A stretch of DNA of 64,000 nt from PFJX01 sp040751755 (GCA_040751755.1 JBFMHC010000010.1:1-64000); one strand, 5' to 3'. Shown: positions 16,503-24,836, counted from the first letter of the stretch. Made by a program: numbers and translations. Notes: generated by a model from the letters alone, not told the origin.

Positions 16503-17428
16503 CGTACTGGCAATTGCCCGTTCGAGACGAACTGATCGAAGCTGTCAAAGCTCTCGCCGTCTTGCCAAGACCGATCCCATGACCGTGGTTCAGCACTTTC
16601 CAGTAGCAAAAGGGTCAGGACGCGATCTCCTGTGGTGTAGCTGTGCTTGAACTCGCGCAACTTCATGTGTGGTGCCTCCTCCGGGCACCAGATCGCTGCA
16701 GACATCTCCGTGCCATCCCACTCCTGCTCAACGGTGGAATCAGCAGCCAGGGTGCCGGGTAATGGTTCCTGCGGATCGTCAGTGCGCCGAATGCGGGCGC
16801 GCGTCTTGACCGCGCTGCTGCTGCGCCATTCGTACTTCACGAAACCGTTGTCCCAATAGACAAGGATTGCCCGCTGCGTGGTGAATTTGATGAACCGAAT
16901 GCACAGCGCCTCGAACGACACCTGGAACCGTTTGGCAAGGGCGCTCAGGACATGCAAGTCGATGTGCTGGTTCGAGATCCACTCGCGCAGCAAGTCGCCA
17001 GGCATCAGCAGGTTGCTGGCAAAGTCGTCCGCCTCACGTTCGATGACACGGATAGTGTCAGCGCCGGAGTACACGCTTTCCTTGTCGCAGTTGAAACTTT
17101 GCCGCTGATCGCGGTGAAGGATGAAGTGGCCCAGTTCGTGAGCGATGGTGAAACGCTGGCGTTCGGGGTTTGCCTTGCCGTTATAGAAGATGCCCCACTC
17201 TGCGGTGTCCTGTGGGTTGCGCACCAACATGCCTTCGCAGCTATTGATGTCCAGCACCATCGGGGCCTTGATCTCCCGCACCCCTTTGCCGTAAGGCGTC
17301 TCTGGAAGCATTTGCCGGACGACTTCCAGATCCACGGCATCCGGCATGCCATCGGCGTGCCAGGCCCGCAACCATCTCAAGACGGTGCTGGCCGCGATGG
17401 AACCGGTTAGGGGCTGGGATGAGCTCAA
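16499..17428 (-). CDS. ImmA/IrrE-family metallopeptidase
   Basis: 309 residues from a TTG at 17428. The zinc motif HELGH lies in RFTIAHELGHFILH, with the third ligand probably the glutamate in EREADDFASNLLMP downstream. Such peptidases cleave the repressor of mobile elements (as ImmA cleaves ImmR) to induce excision or activate genes. The gene directly follows the XRE repressor gene, the classical pairing. The C-terminal ~100 residues are a separate domain of unknown function. Confidence 0.85.
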   Translation of the reverse strand: MSSSQPLTGSIAASTVLRWLRAWHADGMPDAVDLEVVRQMLPETPYGKGVREIKAPMVLDINSCEGMLVRNPQDTAEWGIFYNGKANPERQRFTIAHELGHFILHRDQRQSFNCDKESVYSGADTIRVIEREADDFASNLLMPGDLLREWISNQHIDLHVLSALAKRFQVSFEALCIRFIKFTTQRAILVYWDNGFVKYEWRSSSAVKTRARIRRTDDPQEPLPGTLAADSTVEQEWDGTEMSAAIWCPEEAPHMKLREFKHSYTTGDRVLTLLLLESAEPRSWDRSWQDGESFDSFDQFVSNGQLPVR

Positions 17429-17441
17429 TTGTCAGACCGCC

Positions 17442-17771
17442 TTAGTTCTTGTCGGGGAACATGATTTTGAGTGCCTGACGGTAACGATCCTTCTCCTCGT
17501 CCGTCATTCCAGCGTACTCGCGGAAGAAGGCCACATCTTCTGGACTGGCCTGAGGAACCTGTTCAATGGGCTCGCCCATGATGTCCTCCATCGTCACGCC
17601 CAGCACCCTGGCCAAGGCCTGGACCCGTTCAGCGGAGGGACGCTGGCCGTCCTTCATCTCCAGTTCCCATATATACGCCTTGGTACAGCCGACTTCGTCG
17701 GCGACCTGTTGCAAGGTCAATTTCTTCGCCTCGCGTAAGCGTCGCAGGCGTGCTCCGAACGCTGAAGCCAT
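17442..17771 (-). CDS. XRE-family repressor
   Basis: 109 residues. A canonical Cro/CI-type HTH occupies residues ~7-65 (RLRRLREAKKLTLQQVADEVGCTKAYIWELE). The start ATG has AGGAG seven bases before it. The short acidic C-terminus may be the oligomerisation part or the cleavage target for the adjacent ImmA-type peptidase. Operator-like repeats lie on its own predicted promoter, so it is probably autoregulated and also controls the divergent genes. Confidence 0.85.
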   Translation of the reverse strand: MASAFGARLRRLREAKKLTLQQVADEVGCTKAYIWELEMKDGQRPSAERVQALARVLGVTMEDIMGEPIEQVPQASPEDVAFFREYAGMTDEEKDRYRQALKIMFPDKN

Positions 17772-17821
17772 AGCGATGCTCCTGTAGGGGAAAACAGTCA
17801 GTTAACAAAAACAAGACCGCC

Positions 17822-17851
17822 AGTATAGCCGCGAGATACAAATAAGGTCTA
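17822..17851 (-). promoter_or_regulatory. predicted sigma-70 promoter for the XRE repressor operon
   Basis: On the minus strand, TAGACC (17851-17846) and TATACT (17827-17822) are separated by 18 bases. The start of transcription would be near 17815, leaving a 5' leader of about 43 bases to the repressor ATG. The operator copy at 17831-17841 lies between the -35 and -10 boxes, so binding there would block this promoter. Confidence 0.55.
17831..17841 (+). promoter_or_regulatory. operator copy 1, GCGAGATACAA
   Basis: Exact inverted counterpart of 17901-17911. Including flanks, AGC(C/A)GCGAGATACAA matches at 14 of 15 positions. It lies inside the predicted repressor promoter. The likely ligand is the adjacent XRE repressor. 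Confidence 0.65.
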
Positions 17852-17866
17852 GATGTGCCGCTTTGA

Positions 17867-17895
17867 TTGACAAGCGGAAATCTGAGGTTCAGAAT
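17867..17895 (+). promoter_or_regulatory. predicted sigma-70 promoter for the divergent two-gene operon
   Basis: TTGACA (17867-17872, perfect -35) and CAGAAT (17890-17895) are separated by 17 bases. The start of transcription would fall near 17902, inside operator copy 2. The leader to the ATG at 18016 would be about 115 bases, long enough for extra control. Confidence 0.6.
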
Positions 17896-17900
17896 CGCGA

Positions 17901-17911
17901 TTGTATCTCGC
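17901..17911 (-). promoter_or_regulatory. operator copy 2, inverted GCGAGATACAA
   Basis: TTGTATCTCGC here is the exact reverse complement of copy 1. It covers the expected +1 of the rightward promoter. The 59-base gap between copies would allow looping or independent repression of both promoters. Confidence 0.65.
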
Positions 17912-18015
17912 TGCTTTACTTGTACGAGGTGCGTGTTCAGTAACCTAGTCGCTGGCCAGTGCAGTCCGTACATCGGTCGCAGACCTTCGACGCCGATCCA
18001 GAAAGGACGATCAAG

Positions 18016-19251
18016 ATGAAGAAGACCTTTGTCGACGTGATGCTCGAGCTGCCGGTGGACGCCACGCTGCGCGACTTCCTGACCACCCACAGCCTGCCTG
18101 TGCCCGATGGCTTTGCCTGGGATGACACACCGGAGACCAGCCAGTTTCTGGTCGAAGCGGTCAAAGTCTGGCCCGACATTGCTGCCCGCGACCGGATGAC
18201 CGCCAACCTCATGGCCAGCGTTCAGTTGGGCGATGCAGCTGGTAAGCAGGCGATGTTTGAGGCGGCCGTGGCCGATGGTGCTGCGCTTGCGGGTTTGGCG
18301 CTGTGTGCAAGCGACATCCACCGTTCCTTCTGGCTCTACGTCCACCACCCGGCACTGTTCGAGCGTGCCTATGACTTCAGCTTTTGGGAACAGCATGGGC
18401 AACAGACACAGCAATACGATCTTGGCCTGAAACGCCAACCGAACGGTTCGGATGCCAATCTGACCGCGTTGCGTCACGCCATCTCGGCCTTCTACAAGCG
18501 CGAACTCCAATGCGGAGACGGCAGCGTGGCGCACTTGGTCGAGCGCAGCCCGGGCGTGTTCCTGTTGTCGGTCCATGTCAAGGACATGGCGATGCTGCGT
18601 CTGGAGTTCGAGGGGGCGACCCTGAAACGCCGGGTCGGCAACCCCAACATCCACATGGTGCTGGAGTACGCCAAGTCCACCGGTGTCGTGCGCACGCTGG
18701 TGCGCGGCGGGGCAAAGTATCAGCAAATGCTGGTCGAGGCCTTCGCGGAGCATGTGCTGGGCGTGAAAGCAAGCGCTCACAAGATCAAGTCGCCGACTCT
18801 GGATCTGTCGATGCTGCGCACCGGGTTCGATGTGCCGGAGGTCTTTGAGGACGGTTTTTCGATGGTGCAGCTCAAGGCACTCACCCTGCTCAGCCCCGAC
18901 ACGGCGCTGAAGATCGAATGCACGGCGATGCAGTCCAGCCAGCAACGCTCGGTGCACGATTTGCTGAAGGAGAAACTCCCAGGCCCGCTGGAGGGTCAGT
19001 GGGCGGTGACAGCGGCACAGGTCAATCTCTATTACCCGCCCGAGCCGGGCAGGACTCGCCCCAAGGTGGTCACCATCGAAGTGACCAGCAAAGGGCGGCT
19101 GAATCTGCACAAGTTCGACGCCAAGATGCAGGCGCAGCTGGAAGGCTACTTGGTTGCGGTGGGCATCTTGCAGAAGGGCCAGACCCTCAGCGCCCAGGAG
19201 TTGCCGCCGGAGACCGACCCAGTCAGTTCTTCATCCGCTTTCGAGGACTGA
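18016..19251 (+). CDS. element cargo protein of unknown function, first of a divergent pair
   Basis: 411 residues from the ATG at 18016, with GAAAGGA upstream; a longer start at 17959 lacks a binding site. The sequence is mixed alpha/beta and soluble, with no signal peptide. Notable segments are an Ala-rich helical region (residues ~60-100), a beta-rich middle (LLSVHVKDMAMLRLEFEGATL) and a basic C-terminal third (VVTIEVTSKGRLNLHKFDAKM). I recognise no family. It is transcribed away from the repressor operon and shares its operators, so it is expected to be switched on when the repressor is removed. Confidence 0.6.
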   Translation: MKKTFVDVMLELPVDATLRDFLTTHSLPVPDGFAWDDTPETSQFLVEAVKVWPDIAARDRMTANLMASVQLGDAAGKQAMFEAAVADGAALAGLALCASDIHRSFWLYVHHPALFERAYDFSFWEQHGQQTQQYDLGLKRQPNGSDANLTALRHAISAFYKRELQCGDGSVAHLVERSPGVFLLSVHVKDMAMLRLEFEGATLKRRVGNPNIHMVLEYAKSTGVVRTLVRGGAKYQQMLVEAFAEHVLGVKASAHKIKSPTLDLSMLRTGFDVPEVFEDGFSMVQLKALTLLSPDTALKIECTAMQSSQQRSVHDLLKEKLPGPLEGQWAVTAAQVNLYYPPEPGRTRPKVVTIEVTSKGRLNLHKFDAKMQAQLEGYLVAVGILQKGQTLSAQELPPETDPVSSSSAFED

Positions 19252-19254
19252 CCA

Positions 19255-20205
19255 ATGACGACGCACGATGCCTGGGCCCTGGTTTGCCGACTGTTCGCAG
19301 GCGGCACGCCGGTGCTGCGGGCCACGCTGTCGCCACGCGAGGTATCTGCTTTGTCTATGCTCGGCAAAGCCGTCAGGCCAACAGTGGTGGATCAGTTTTT
19401 TGTGCTCTGTCCCCACTGTCAGCAGCATAGGGCGCAGGTCTGGGGCGATGGACGGGGCGGTCGAATCTGCCGGTGCCCGGAGTGTGGCCAGGTTCCTGTC
19501 GAGGCAATCGACGGTGCGGCGTTGGCCCTGGACGAAGACTGGCTGAGGCAGAAAATGCGCCTCGCGCTCGACATCGAGAGCCGCGACGACATCGATGACT
19601 TGGGCGACGGTGCTTGGCGGCTCGGTAATGCCCGCAGCTCGCCGGTCGTGCTGGCCCGAGATCTGACGAGAGTGCTGCATGAGCCGTCCTTGCTGGATCG
19701 TGTCCGAGTTGCGGGTAGCAACATCCGAGTCATCACTCCCAGGCCGCGCACGACTCGTGGATCGCCCTTCGGCTCAGGAGTGGAATGGCTGGCGCTGGAA
19801 GAACGATTCACGTTCTATGGCAACGGGATCTCGTTCATCCCTTCGGCACCGTCTGCAGCGCCAGCAGTGGCCGATCCGGCCGCACCTGTGAACGGGCCAT
19901 TCTCGGCGGACTTCAAGTGGGCGACGCTGCCGGACGTGCAGGCCACGCCGATCCGGTTCACCGATGGTCAGGCTAAGGTCTTCGAGTCGCTGTGGTCGTT
20001 CAAGGGAGTCGAGGTGGACGGAGAAAGGATCATGCAGCGCGCTGGCCAGAAGAGCGACAAGCCGATTGACCTGTTCAAGATCAAGTCTAAGGACAAGGGC
20101 AAGCCGGAGCACGAGGCTCGACTGGCGGCCTACGGAGCACTCGTCGTCACGCAGCAACGCGCAGGCTTGTATTCCATGCCTTGCGCGGCGGCAGTGTTGG
20201 CGTGA
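19255..20205 (+). CDS. zinc-finger protein of unknown function, second of the pair
   Basis: 316 residues starting three bases after the preceding stop. Residues ~50-80 contain CPHCQQHRAQVW and ICRCPECGQ, two CxxC knuckles that form a probable zinc ribbon. The C-terminal 90 residues look like a winged helix (RFTDGQAKVFESLWSFKGVEVDG). A nucleic-acid-binding role is likely, but the family is unknown. The gene is the last one before the tRNA-Ala boundary and is therefore a typical position for element cargo. Confidence 0.6.
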   Translation: MTTHDAWALVCRLFAGGTPVLRATLSPREVSALSMLGKAVRPTVVDQFFVLCPHCQQHRAQVWGDGRGGRICRCPECGQVPVEAIDGAALALDEDWLRQKMRLALDIESRDDIDDLGDGAWRLGNARSSPVVLARDLTRVLHEPSLLDRVRVAGSNIRVITPRPRTTRGSPFGSGVEWLALEERFTFYGNGISFIPSAPSAAPAVADPAAPVNGPFSADFKWATLPDVQATPIRFTDGQAKVFESLWSFKGVEVDGERIMQRAGQKSDKPIDLFKIKSKDKGKPEHEARLAAYGALVVTQQRAGLYSMPCAAAVLA

Positions 20206-20430
20206 CGGACTGCTGCTCCAAGCCCACCCGACAACGAATGGCAATGGCACGCGCGCAAATGATGGTCGCAAAAGGCCATGTGCGTGTGCCACGGCGAAGA
20301 AGTTAGCGCCGATTTCGAGAGAAGAGAGGGCGGAACGGAGGGCAACCGGGGATGTTCCTGCCAGGCCACAGGAGCCTGGTCGCACACGCAGAATGTGCGG
20401 GAACCCCGCGTGTCATGCGGGAAGCACAAA

Positions 20431-20460
20431 TGAAAACGCCCAACCGAGAACAGTTGGGCG
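20431..20460 (-). terminator. Rho-independent terminator for tRNA-Ala
   Basis: CGCCCAAC (20437-20444) and GTTGGGCG (20453-20460) form a perfect 8-bp stem with an 8-base loop, followed on the minus strand by TTTTCA. It lies nine bases downstream of the mature tRNA 3' end. In the rest of the 263-base gap (20206-20468) I see nothing assignable. Confidence 0.75.
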
Positions 20461-20468
20461 CTGAATTT

Positions 20469-20544
<76 letters not shown>

Positions 20545-20583
20545 ACGCGGTTCGCGAATTATAGCGAAAACCCCCTCGTCGGC

Positions 20584-21366
20584 CTAGCGTACGCGGCCCC
20601 TCACCAGAAGCAGCACGCCGACCAGCACCATGGGCAGGGACAACCACTGGCCCATGCTGACCAGGTAGGAGTGGCCGAAGATGCCGACATCCGGCTCGCG
20701 GAAGTACTCCGCGACGAAGCGGAACGCGCCATAGCCGATGAGGAACACGCCGGAGACCGCGCCGACCGGACGCGGCCGCGCGGAATACAGCCAAAGGATC
20801 AGGAACAGGGCCAGCCCCTCAAGGCCCACCTGGTAGAGCTGGGAGGGATGGCGCGGCTGCGCGTCGACGTGCGGGAACACCATCGCCCAGGGCAGATCGA
20901 TGGGGGCGACGCGCCCCCACAATTCGCCGTTGATGAAGTTGCCGAGACGACCGAAGGCCAGCCCCAGCGGCACCAACGGGGCGACGAAGTCTCCGACCTG
21001 CAGGAAACTGCGCCCGGTCTTGTGCGCGAACCACCACAGCGCGAGCAGCACGCCCAGGAGGCCGCCGTGGAAGGACATGCCGCCCTTCCAGACCGCGACG
21101 ATCTCCGCCGGATGCGCGAGGTAGTAGCCCGGTTCATAGAACAGGACCTGCCCCAGCCGCCCGCCCAGCACCACCCCCAGCACGCCCCAGAACAGGAGGT
21201 CGTCGAGTTCCGGCCTTTGCCAGCCGAGATCGGGGCGCGTGGCGATGCGGCGCCGCCCGAGGACGATGAAGGCGACGAAGGCCAGCAGGTACATGAGGCC
21301 GTACCAGTGCACGGCGAGTGGGCCGATGCGCACGGCGATGGGGTCGAGATCGGGGTATATGAGCAT
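20584..21366 (-). CDS. lgt: prolipoprotein diacylglyceryl transferase
   Basis: 260 residues with about seven membrane segments. It transfers diacylglycerol from phosphatidylglycerol to the lipobox cysteine of prolipoproteins in the inner membrane. Family signatures are present: FHGGLLG around residue 100 (the essential histidine) and GRLGNFINGELWGRV around residue 140, containing the invariant arginine and asparagines. Length matches the family (~260-290). It is transcribed alone between the tRNA and the HPt gene. Confidence 0.95.
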   Translation of the reverse strand: MLIYPDLDPIAVRIGPLAVHWYGLMYLLAFVAFIVLGRRRIATRPDLGWQRPELDDLLFWGVLGVVLGGRLGQVLFYEPGYYLAHPAEIVAVWKGGMSFHGGLLGVLLALWWFAHKTGRSFLQVGDFVAPLVPLGLAFGRLGNFINGELWGRVAPIDLPWAMVFPHVDAQPRHPSQLYQVGLEGLALFLILWLYSARPRPVGAVSGVFLIGYGAFRFVAEYFREPDVGIFGHSYLVSMGQWLSLPMVLVGVLLLVRGRVR

Positions 21367-21574
21367 GGCAGGCGATTCCGGGGTGGCGCGTCATTGTAAT
21401 TAGAGAACATGACGACATGCCCCCGCTTGGCAGACCACGCTCGCCAGCCGGGCATTCTTCCCCGTTCGCGACGAACGCTCTATGTTGAAAGCACAAGAAG
21501 CAATATGGAGGTGTACGTCCATGTCGTACTTTTCCGGGTCCTTTGGCGTTCGCGCCGCGGAGCGTGGGTGAGCC

Positions 21575-21937
21575 ATGAGTTCGCGCATCCCCGCACCCGC
21601 CATCGTCGCCGAACCCATCGACTGGCGCGCCCTGCTGGCGCAGTTCCAGGACCGTGAGGCCTTCGTGCGAAAACTCGCCGACTCGGTGCTCGTCGCGCAC
21701 GCGGAAACCCCCGCCAGGTTGCGCGCCGCGGCGGCCTCCGGCGACCACGAAACCCTCGCCTTCCTCGCCCACACGCTAAAGGGAGTGGGTGGCAACATGA
21801 AGGCCGCGCACGTGCAGACGCTCGCCACCCAGACAGAGCGCGACGCGCGCACCGGCCATGCGGATACCGGCGCATCCGCCGCCCACCTCGCCGAGGCGGT
21901 GGATGCCATGCTCGCCGCACTCAAGGCGCGTGCCTGA
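21575..21937 (+). CDS. HPt-domain phosphotransfer protein
   Basis: 120 residues. The signature LAHTLKGVGGNM (histidine near residue 66) is the HPt phosphoacceptor site, within an all-helical domain. It probably relays phosphate between a hybrid kinase and a response regulator, neither of which is encoded nearby. The first ~25 residues are a flexible extension. It is followed by ilvD after 61 bases without an evident functional link. Confidence 0.75.
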   Translation: MSSRIPAPAIVAEPIDWRALLAQFQDREAFVRKLADSVLVAHAETPARLRAAAASGDHETLAFLAHTLKGVGGNMKAAHVQTLATQTERDARTGHADTGASAAHLAEAVDAMLAALKARA

Positions 21938-21962
21938 GGCGGGCAAGCCGCCGGCCTGGGCA

Positions 21963-21968
21963 GTACAA
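21963..21968 (+). promoter_or_regulatory. possible -10 element upstream of ilvD
   Basis: TACAAT, five of six matches to the sigma-70 -10 consensus, lies 31 bases before the ilvD start. The same hexamer precedes hemA. No good -35 is visible, so this is tentative. Confidence 0.3.
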
Positions 21969-21998
21969 TCACACCGTTTGCATCAGCAGGTCGAAGCC

Positions 21999-23855
21999 AT
22001 GCCCCAGTATCGTTCCCGCACCACCACCCATGGCCGCAACATGGCCGGCGCCCGCGCCCTCTGGCGCGCCACCGGCATGAAGGATGAGGACTTCCAGAAG
22101 CCCATCATCGCCATCGCCAACTCCTTCACCCAGTTCGTGCCCGGCCATGTGCACCTCAAGGACCTGGGCCAGATGGTGGCGCGCGAGATCGAGGCCGCCG
22201 GCGGCGTAGCCAAGGAGTTCAACACCATCGCCGTGGACGACGGCATCGCCATGGGCCACGGCGGCATGCTCTATTCCCTGCCCAGCCGCGACCTGATCGC
22301 CGACAGCGTCGAATACATGTGCAACGCGCACTGCGCCGACGCCCTGGTGTGCATCTCCAACTGCGACAAGATCACTCCCGGCATGCTGATGGCCGCGCTG
22401 CGCCTCAACATCCCCACGGTGTTCGTCTCCGGCGGGCCGATGGAGGCCGGCAAGGTGGTGTGGAACAACAAGACCATCATGCTGGACCTGGTCGACGCCA
22501 TGGTGCAGGCGGCAGACTCGAAATGCAGCGACGAGGAGGTCGAGGCCACCGAGCGTTCCGCCTGCCCGACCTGCGGTTCCTGCTCCGGCATGTTCACCGC
22601 CAACTCCATGAACTGCCTGACCGAGGCCCTGGGCCTGTCCCTGCCGGGCAACGGTTCGCTGCTCGCCACCCATGCCGACCGCAGGGAGCTGTTCCTGCGC
22701 GCCGGCCGCCTTGCCGTGGAACTGGCACAGCGCTACTACGAGCACGACGACGCCAGCGTGCTGCCGCGTTCCATCGCCACCTTCCAGGCGTTCGAGAACG
22801 CCATGGCCCTGGACATCGCCATGGGCGGCTCCACCAACACCGTGCTGCATCTGCTGGCGGCCGCGCACGAGGCCGGCGTGGACTTCACCATGAAGGACAT
22901 CGACCGCCTCTCGCACAAGGTGCCGCACCTGGCCAAGGTCGCGCCCTCCACGCAGCAGTACCACATGGAGGACGTGCACCGCGCCGGCGGCGTCATGGCC
23001 ATCCTCGGCGAGCTGGACCGCGCCGGCCTGATCCACCGCGACTGCCACACCGTGCACAGCAAGACCCTCGGCGAGGCCCTCGCCTCCTGGGACGTGATGC
23101 GCGCGCACGACGTATCCGTGTTCGAGTTCTTTAAGGCCGCCCCCGGCGGCGTGCCGACCCAGGTCGCGTTCTCGCAGGATCGCCGCTATCCCGAGCTGGA
23201 TCTCGACCGCGTACACGGCTGCATCCGTGACAAGTCCCACGCCTACTCGCAGGACGGCGGCCTCGCGGTGCTGCACGGCAACCTCGCCCTGAACGGCTGC
23301 ATCGTCAAGACCGCCGGCGTGGATGCCAGCATCCTCAAGTTCAGCGGCCCCGCGCGCGTGTTCGAGAGCCAGGATGCCGCGGTCGAGGCGATCCTTGGCG
23401 ACCGCATCGTCGCCGGCGACGTGGTGGTGATCCGCTATGAGGGGCCGCGCGGCGGCCCCGGCATGCAGGAGATGCTCTACCCGACCTCGTATCTGAAGTC
23501 CAAGGGCCTGGGCAAGGCCTGCGCCCTCATCACCGACGGCCGCTTCTCCGGCGGCACCTCCGGCCTGTCCATCGGCCACGTCTCGCCCGAGGCGGCGGAA
23601 GGCGGCGCCATCGGCCTGGTGCGGGACGGCGACCTCATCGAGATCGACATCCCCAACCGCAGCATCCAGCTCAAGGTGGACCCGCAGGAGCTGTCGCGCC
23701 GCTGGGGCGAGATGGAACAGAGGGGCGCGGACGCCTGGAAGCCGGTCGGCCGCGACCGCCCGGTCTCCGCCGCGCTGCGTGCCTACGCGGCGATGGCCAC
23801 CTCGGCGGCCTTCGGCGCGGTGCGCGACGTCAGCCAGGTGGAGCGCAAGGGCTGA
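21999..23855 (+). CDS. ilvD: dihydroxy-acid dehydratase
   Basis: 618 residues from the ATG at 21999 (MPQYRSRTTTHGRNMAGARAL), the conserved start of the long class (E. coli 616 residues); upstream in-frame codons belong to the overlapping HPt region. It dehydrates 2,3-dihydroxy-3-methyl acids to 2-keto acids in isoleucine and valine synthesis, using an iron-sulfur cluster. Cluster cysteines are in CISNCDKITPGM and ACPTCGSCSGMFTANSMNCL; the active-site region is DGRFSGGTSGLSIGHVSPEA. Confidence 0.97.
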   Translation: MPQYRSRTTTHGRNMAGARALWRATGMKDEDFQKPIIAIANSFTQFVPGHVHLKDLGQMVAREIEAAGGVAKEFNTIAVDDGIAMGHGGMLYSLPSRDLIADSVEYMCNAHCADALVCISNCDKITPGMLMAALRLNIPTVFVSGGPMEAGKVVWNNKTIMLDLVDAMVQAADSKCSDEEVEATERSACPTCGSCSGMFTANSMNCLTEALGLSLPGNGSLLATHADRRELFLRAGRLAVELAQRYYEHDDASVLPRSIATFQAFENAMALDIAMGGSTNTVLHLLAAAHEAGVDFTMKDIDRLSHKVPHLAKVAPSTQQYHMEDVHRAGGVMAILGELDRAGLIHRDCHTVHSKTLGEALASWDVMRAHDVSVFEFFKAAPGGVPTQVAFSQDRRYPELDLDRVHGCIRDKSHAYSQDGGLAVLHGNLALNGCIVKTAGVDASILKFSGPARVFESQDAAVEAILGDRIVAGDVVVIRYEGPRGGPGMQEMLYPTSYLKSKGLGKACALITDGRFSGGTSGLSIGHVSPEAAEGGAIGLVRDGDLIEIDIPNRSIQLKVDPQELSRRWGEMEQRGADAWKPVGRDRPVSAALRAYAAMATSAAFGAVRDVSQVERKG

Positions 23856-23858
23856 GGC

Positions 23859-24194
23859 ATGGCGGCGCACGTGACGCCCGAGCCGCACATCGAGACGAAG
23901 CAGGGTGACGACAAGGACACCCTGGACCGCTTCCGCAACTGGCCCGGCTTCCTGGCCGCCAGCCTCGCGCTCAACGTCCTGTTCGTCTACGGCATGCTCG
24001 GCAACGTCGCCGACCCGGCCGTCCGCACCTGGTTCAAGGCGCTGGTGTGGCTGCCCTTCAACGCCATCGCCACGGCCGTCTACCTGATGCTCGCGCTCAA
24101 GCTGGCGCGCGTGCGCGGCGGGCCGTTCTTCCTCGCCCTCTGCCTCGTCATGGTCGTCGCCAACTGGGCCGTGATGCTGTGGGCGGGCCACTGA
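23859..24194 (+). CDS. small membrane protein of unknown function
   Basis: 111 residues beginning three bases after ilvD. Three hydrophobic segments are visible at about residues 30-48, 63-82 and 90-108, so it is an inner-membrane protein with a short polar N-terminus. No family recognised. It lies between ilvD and a ParA-like gene, probably co-transcribed with both. Confidence 0.6.
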   Translation: MAAHVTPEPHIETKQGDDKDTLDRFRNWPGFLAASLALNVLFVYGMLGNVADPAVRTWFKALVWLPFNAIATAVYLMLALKLARVRGGPFFLALCLVMVVANWAVMLWAGH

Positions 24195-24206
24195 CGCGGA
24201 GACCCC

Positions 24207-24836
24207 ATGAGCAAGCAGATGAAGACCCTGGTGGTCGCCAACCCCAAGGGCGGCAGCGGCAAGACCACGCTGGCCACCAACCTGGCGGCCTACCTCGCCG
24301 GTGCCGGCCAGCGCGTCGCCATGATGGACATGGACCGCCAGCAGTCCGCCAGCGCCTGGCTGGACCTGCGCGAGGAGGGCCTGCCGCCGATCGCCCGCTT
24401 CAGCCAGAACGCCAATCCCGCGCCGGACTGGCTGGTGATCGACTCGCCCGCCGGGCTGCACGGCAAGATGCTGGAGCGCGTGCTCAAGCTCGCCACGCGC
24501 ATCGTCGTGCCGGTCTCGCCCTCGCTGTTCGACATCGCCGCCAGCCAGGACTTCCTCGCCGCCTTGCGCGAGGAGCGCGCGGTGCGCAAGGGCAAGGTCT
24601 TCGTCGGCGTGGTGGGCATGCGCATCGACCCGCGCACGCGCATGGGCCTGACCCTGCAGGAGTTTCTCGACCAGCAGGGCCTGCCCGTGCTGGCCTACCT
24701 GCGCTACGCGCAAAGCTACGTGCAGGCCGCCTTCGAGGGCAAAAGCCTGTTCGACCTGCCGCACCACCTCGCCGCCCGCGAGCTGGAGCAGTGGGAATAC
24801 CTGATCCAATGGCTCAACCAGGAGACCGCAGCATGA
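24207..24836 (+). CDS. ParA/MinD-like ATPase, orphan
   Basis: 209 residues. The deviant Walker A motif KGGSGKTTLATNL lies at residues ~14-26, followed by MDMDRQQSASAWL and a Walker B-like DWLVIDSPAG. This is the small ParA type that partitions plasmids or positions protein complexes. No parB or centromere-like repeats lie nearby, so it is an orphan probably positioning some cellular structure. It overlaps the start of the next gene by four bases (ATGA). Confidence 0.8.
   Translation: MSKQMKTLVVANPKGGSGKTTLATNLAAYLAGAGQRVAMMDMDRQQSASAWLDLREEGLPPIARFSQNANPAPDWLVIDSPAGLHGKMLERVLKLATRIVVPVSPSLFDIAASQDFLAALREERAVRKGKVFVGVVGMRIDPRTRMGLTLQEFLDQQGLPVLAYLRYAQSYVQAAFEGKSLFDLPHHLAARELEQWEYLIQWLNQETAA

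Larger units (their letters stand above)
1600..20468. mobile_element. integrated phage-like element: replication, recombination and lysogeny modules
   Basis: A block of small, often overlapping genes with phage-type functions, lower G+C than the sequence after 20.5 kb, and almost all on the minus strand. It includes a D5-type primase-helicase, RuvC-like resolvase, Cas4/RecB-like nuclease, BRO antirepressor, serine recombinase with DUF2924, and XRE repressor with ImmA-type peptidase. No terminase, portal, capsid, tail, holin or conjugation gene is present, so it is either a satellite-like element or one whose structural genes lie left of the window. The right limit is placed at the tRNA-Ala 3' end; the left limit is arbitrary. 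I found no flanking direct repeat. Confidence 0.7.

Noticed and set aside
21969..24809. A 946-codon open frame on the minus strand opposite ilvD and the ParA gene
   Set aside because: Shadow of GC-rich genes; composition is His/Gly/Ala/Val-biased and unlike any protein, and the plus strand holds ilvD and parA.
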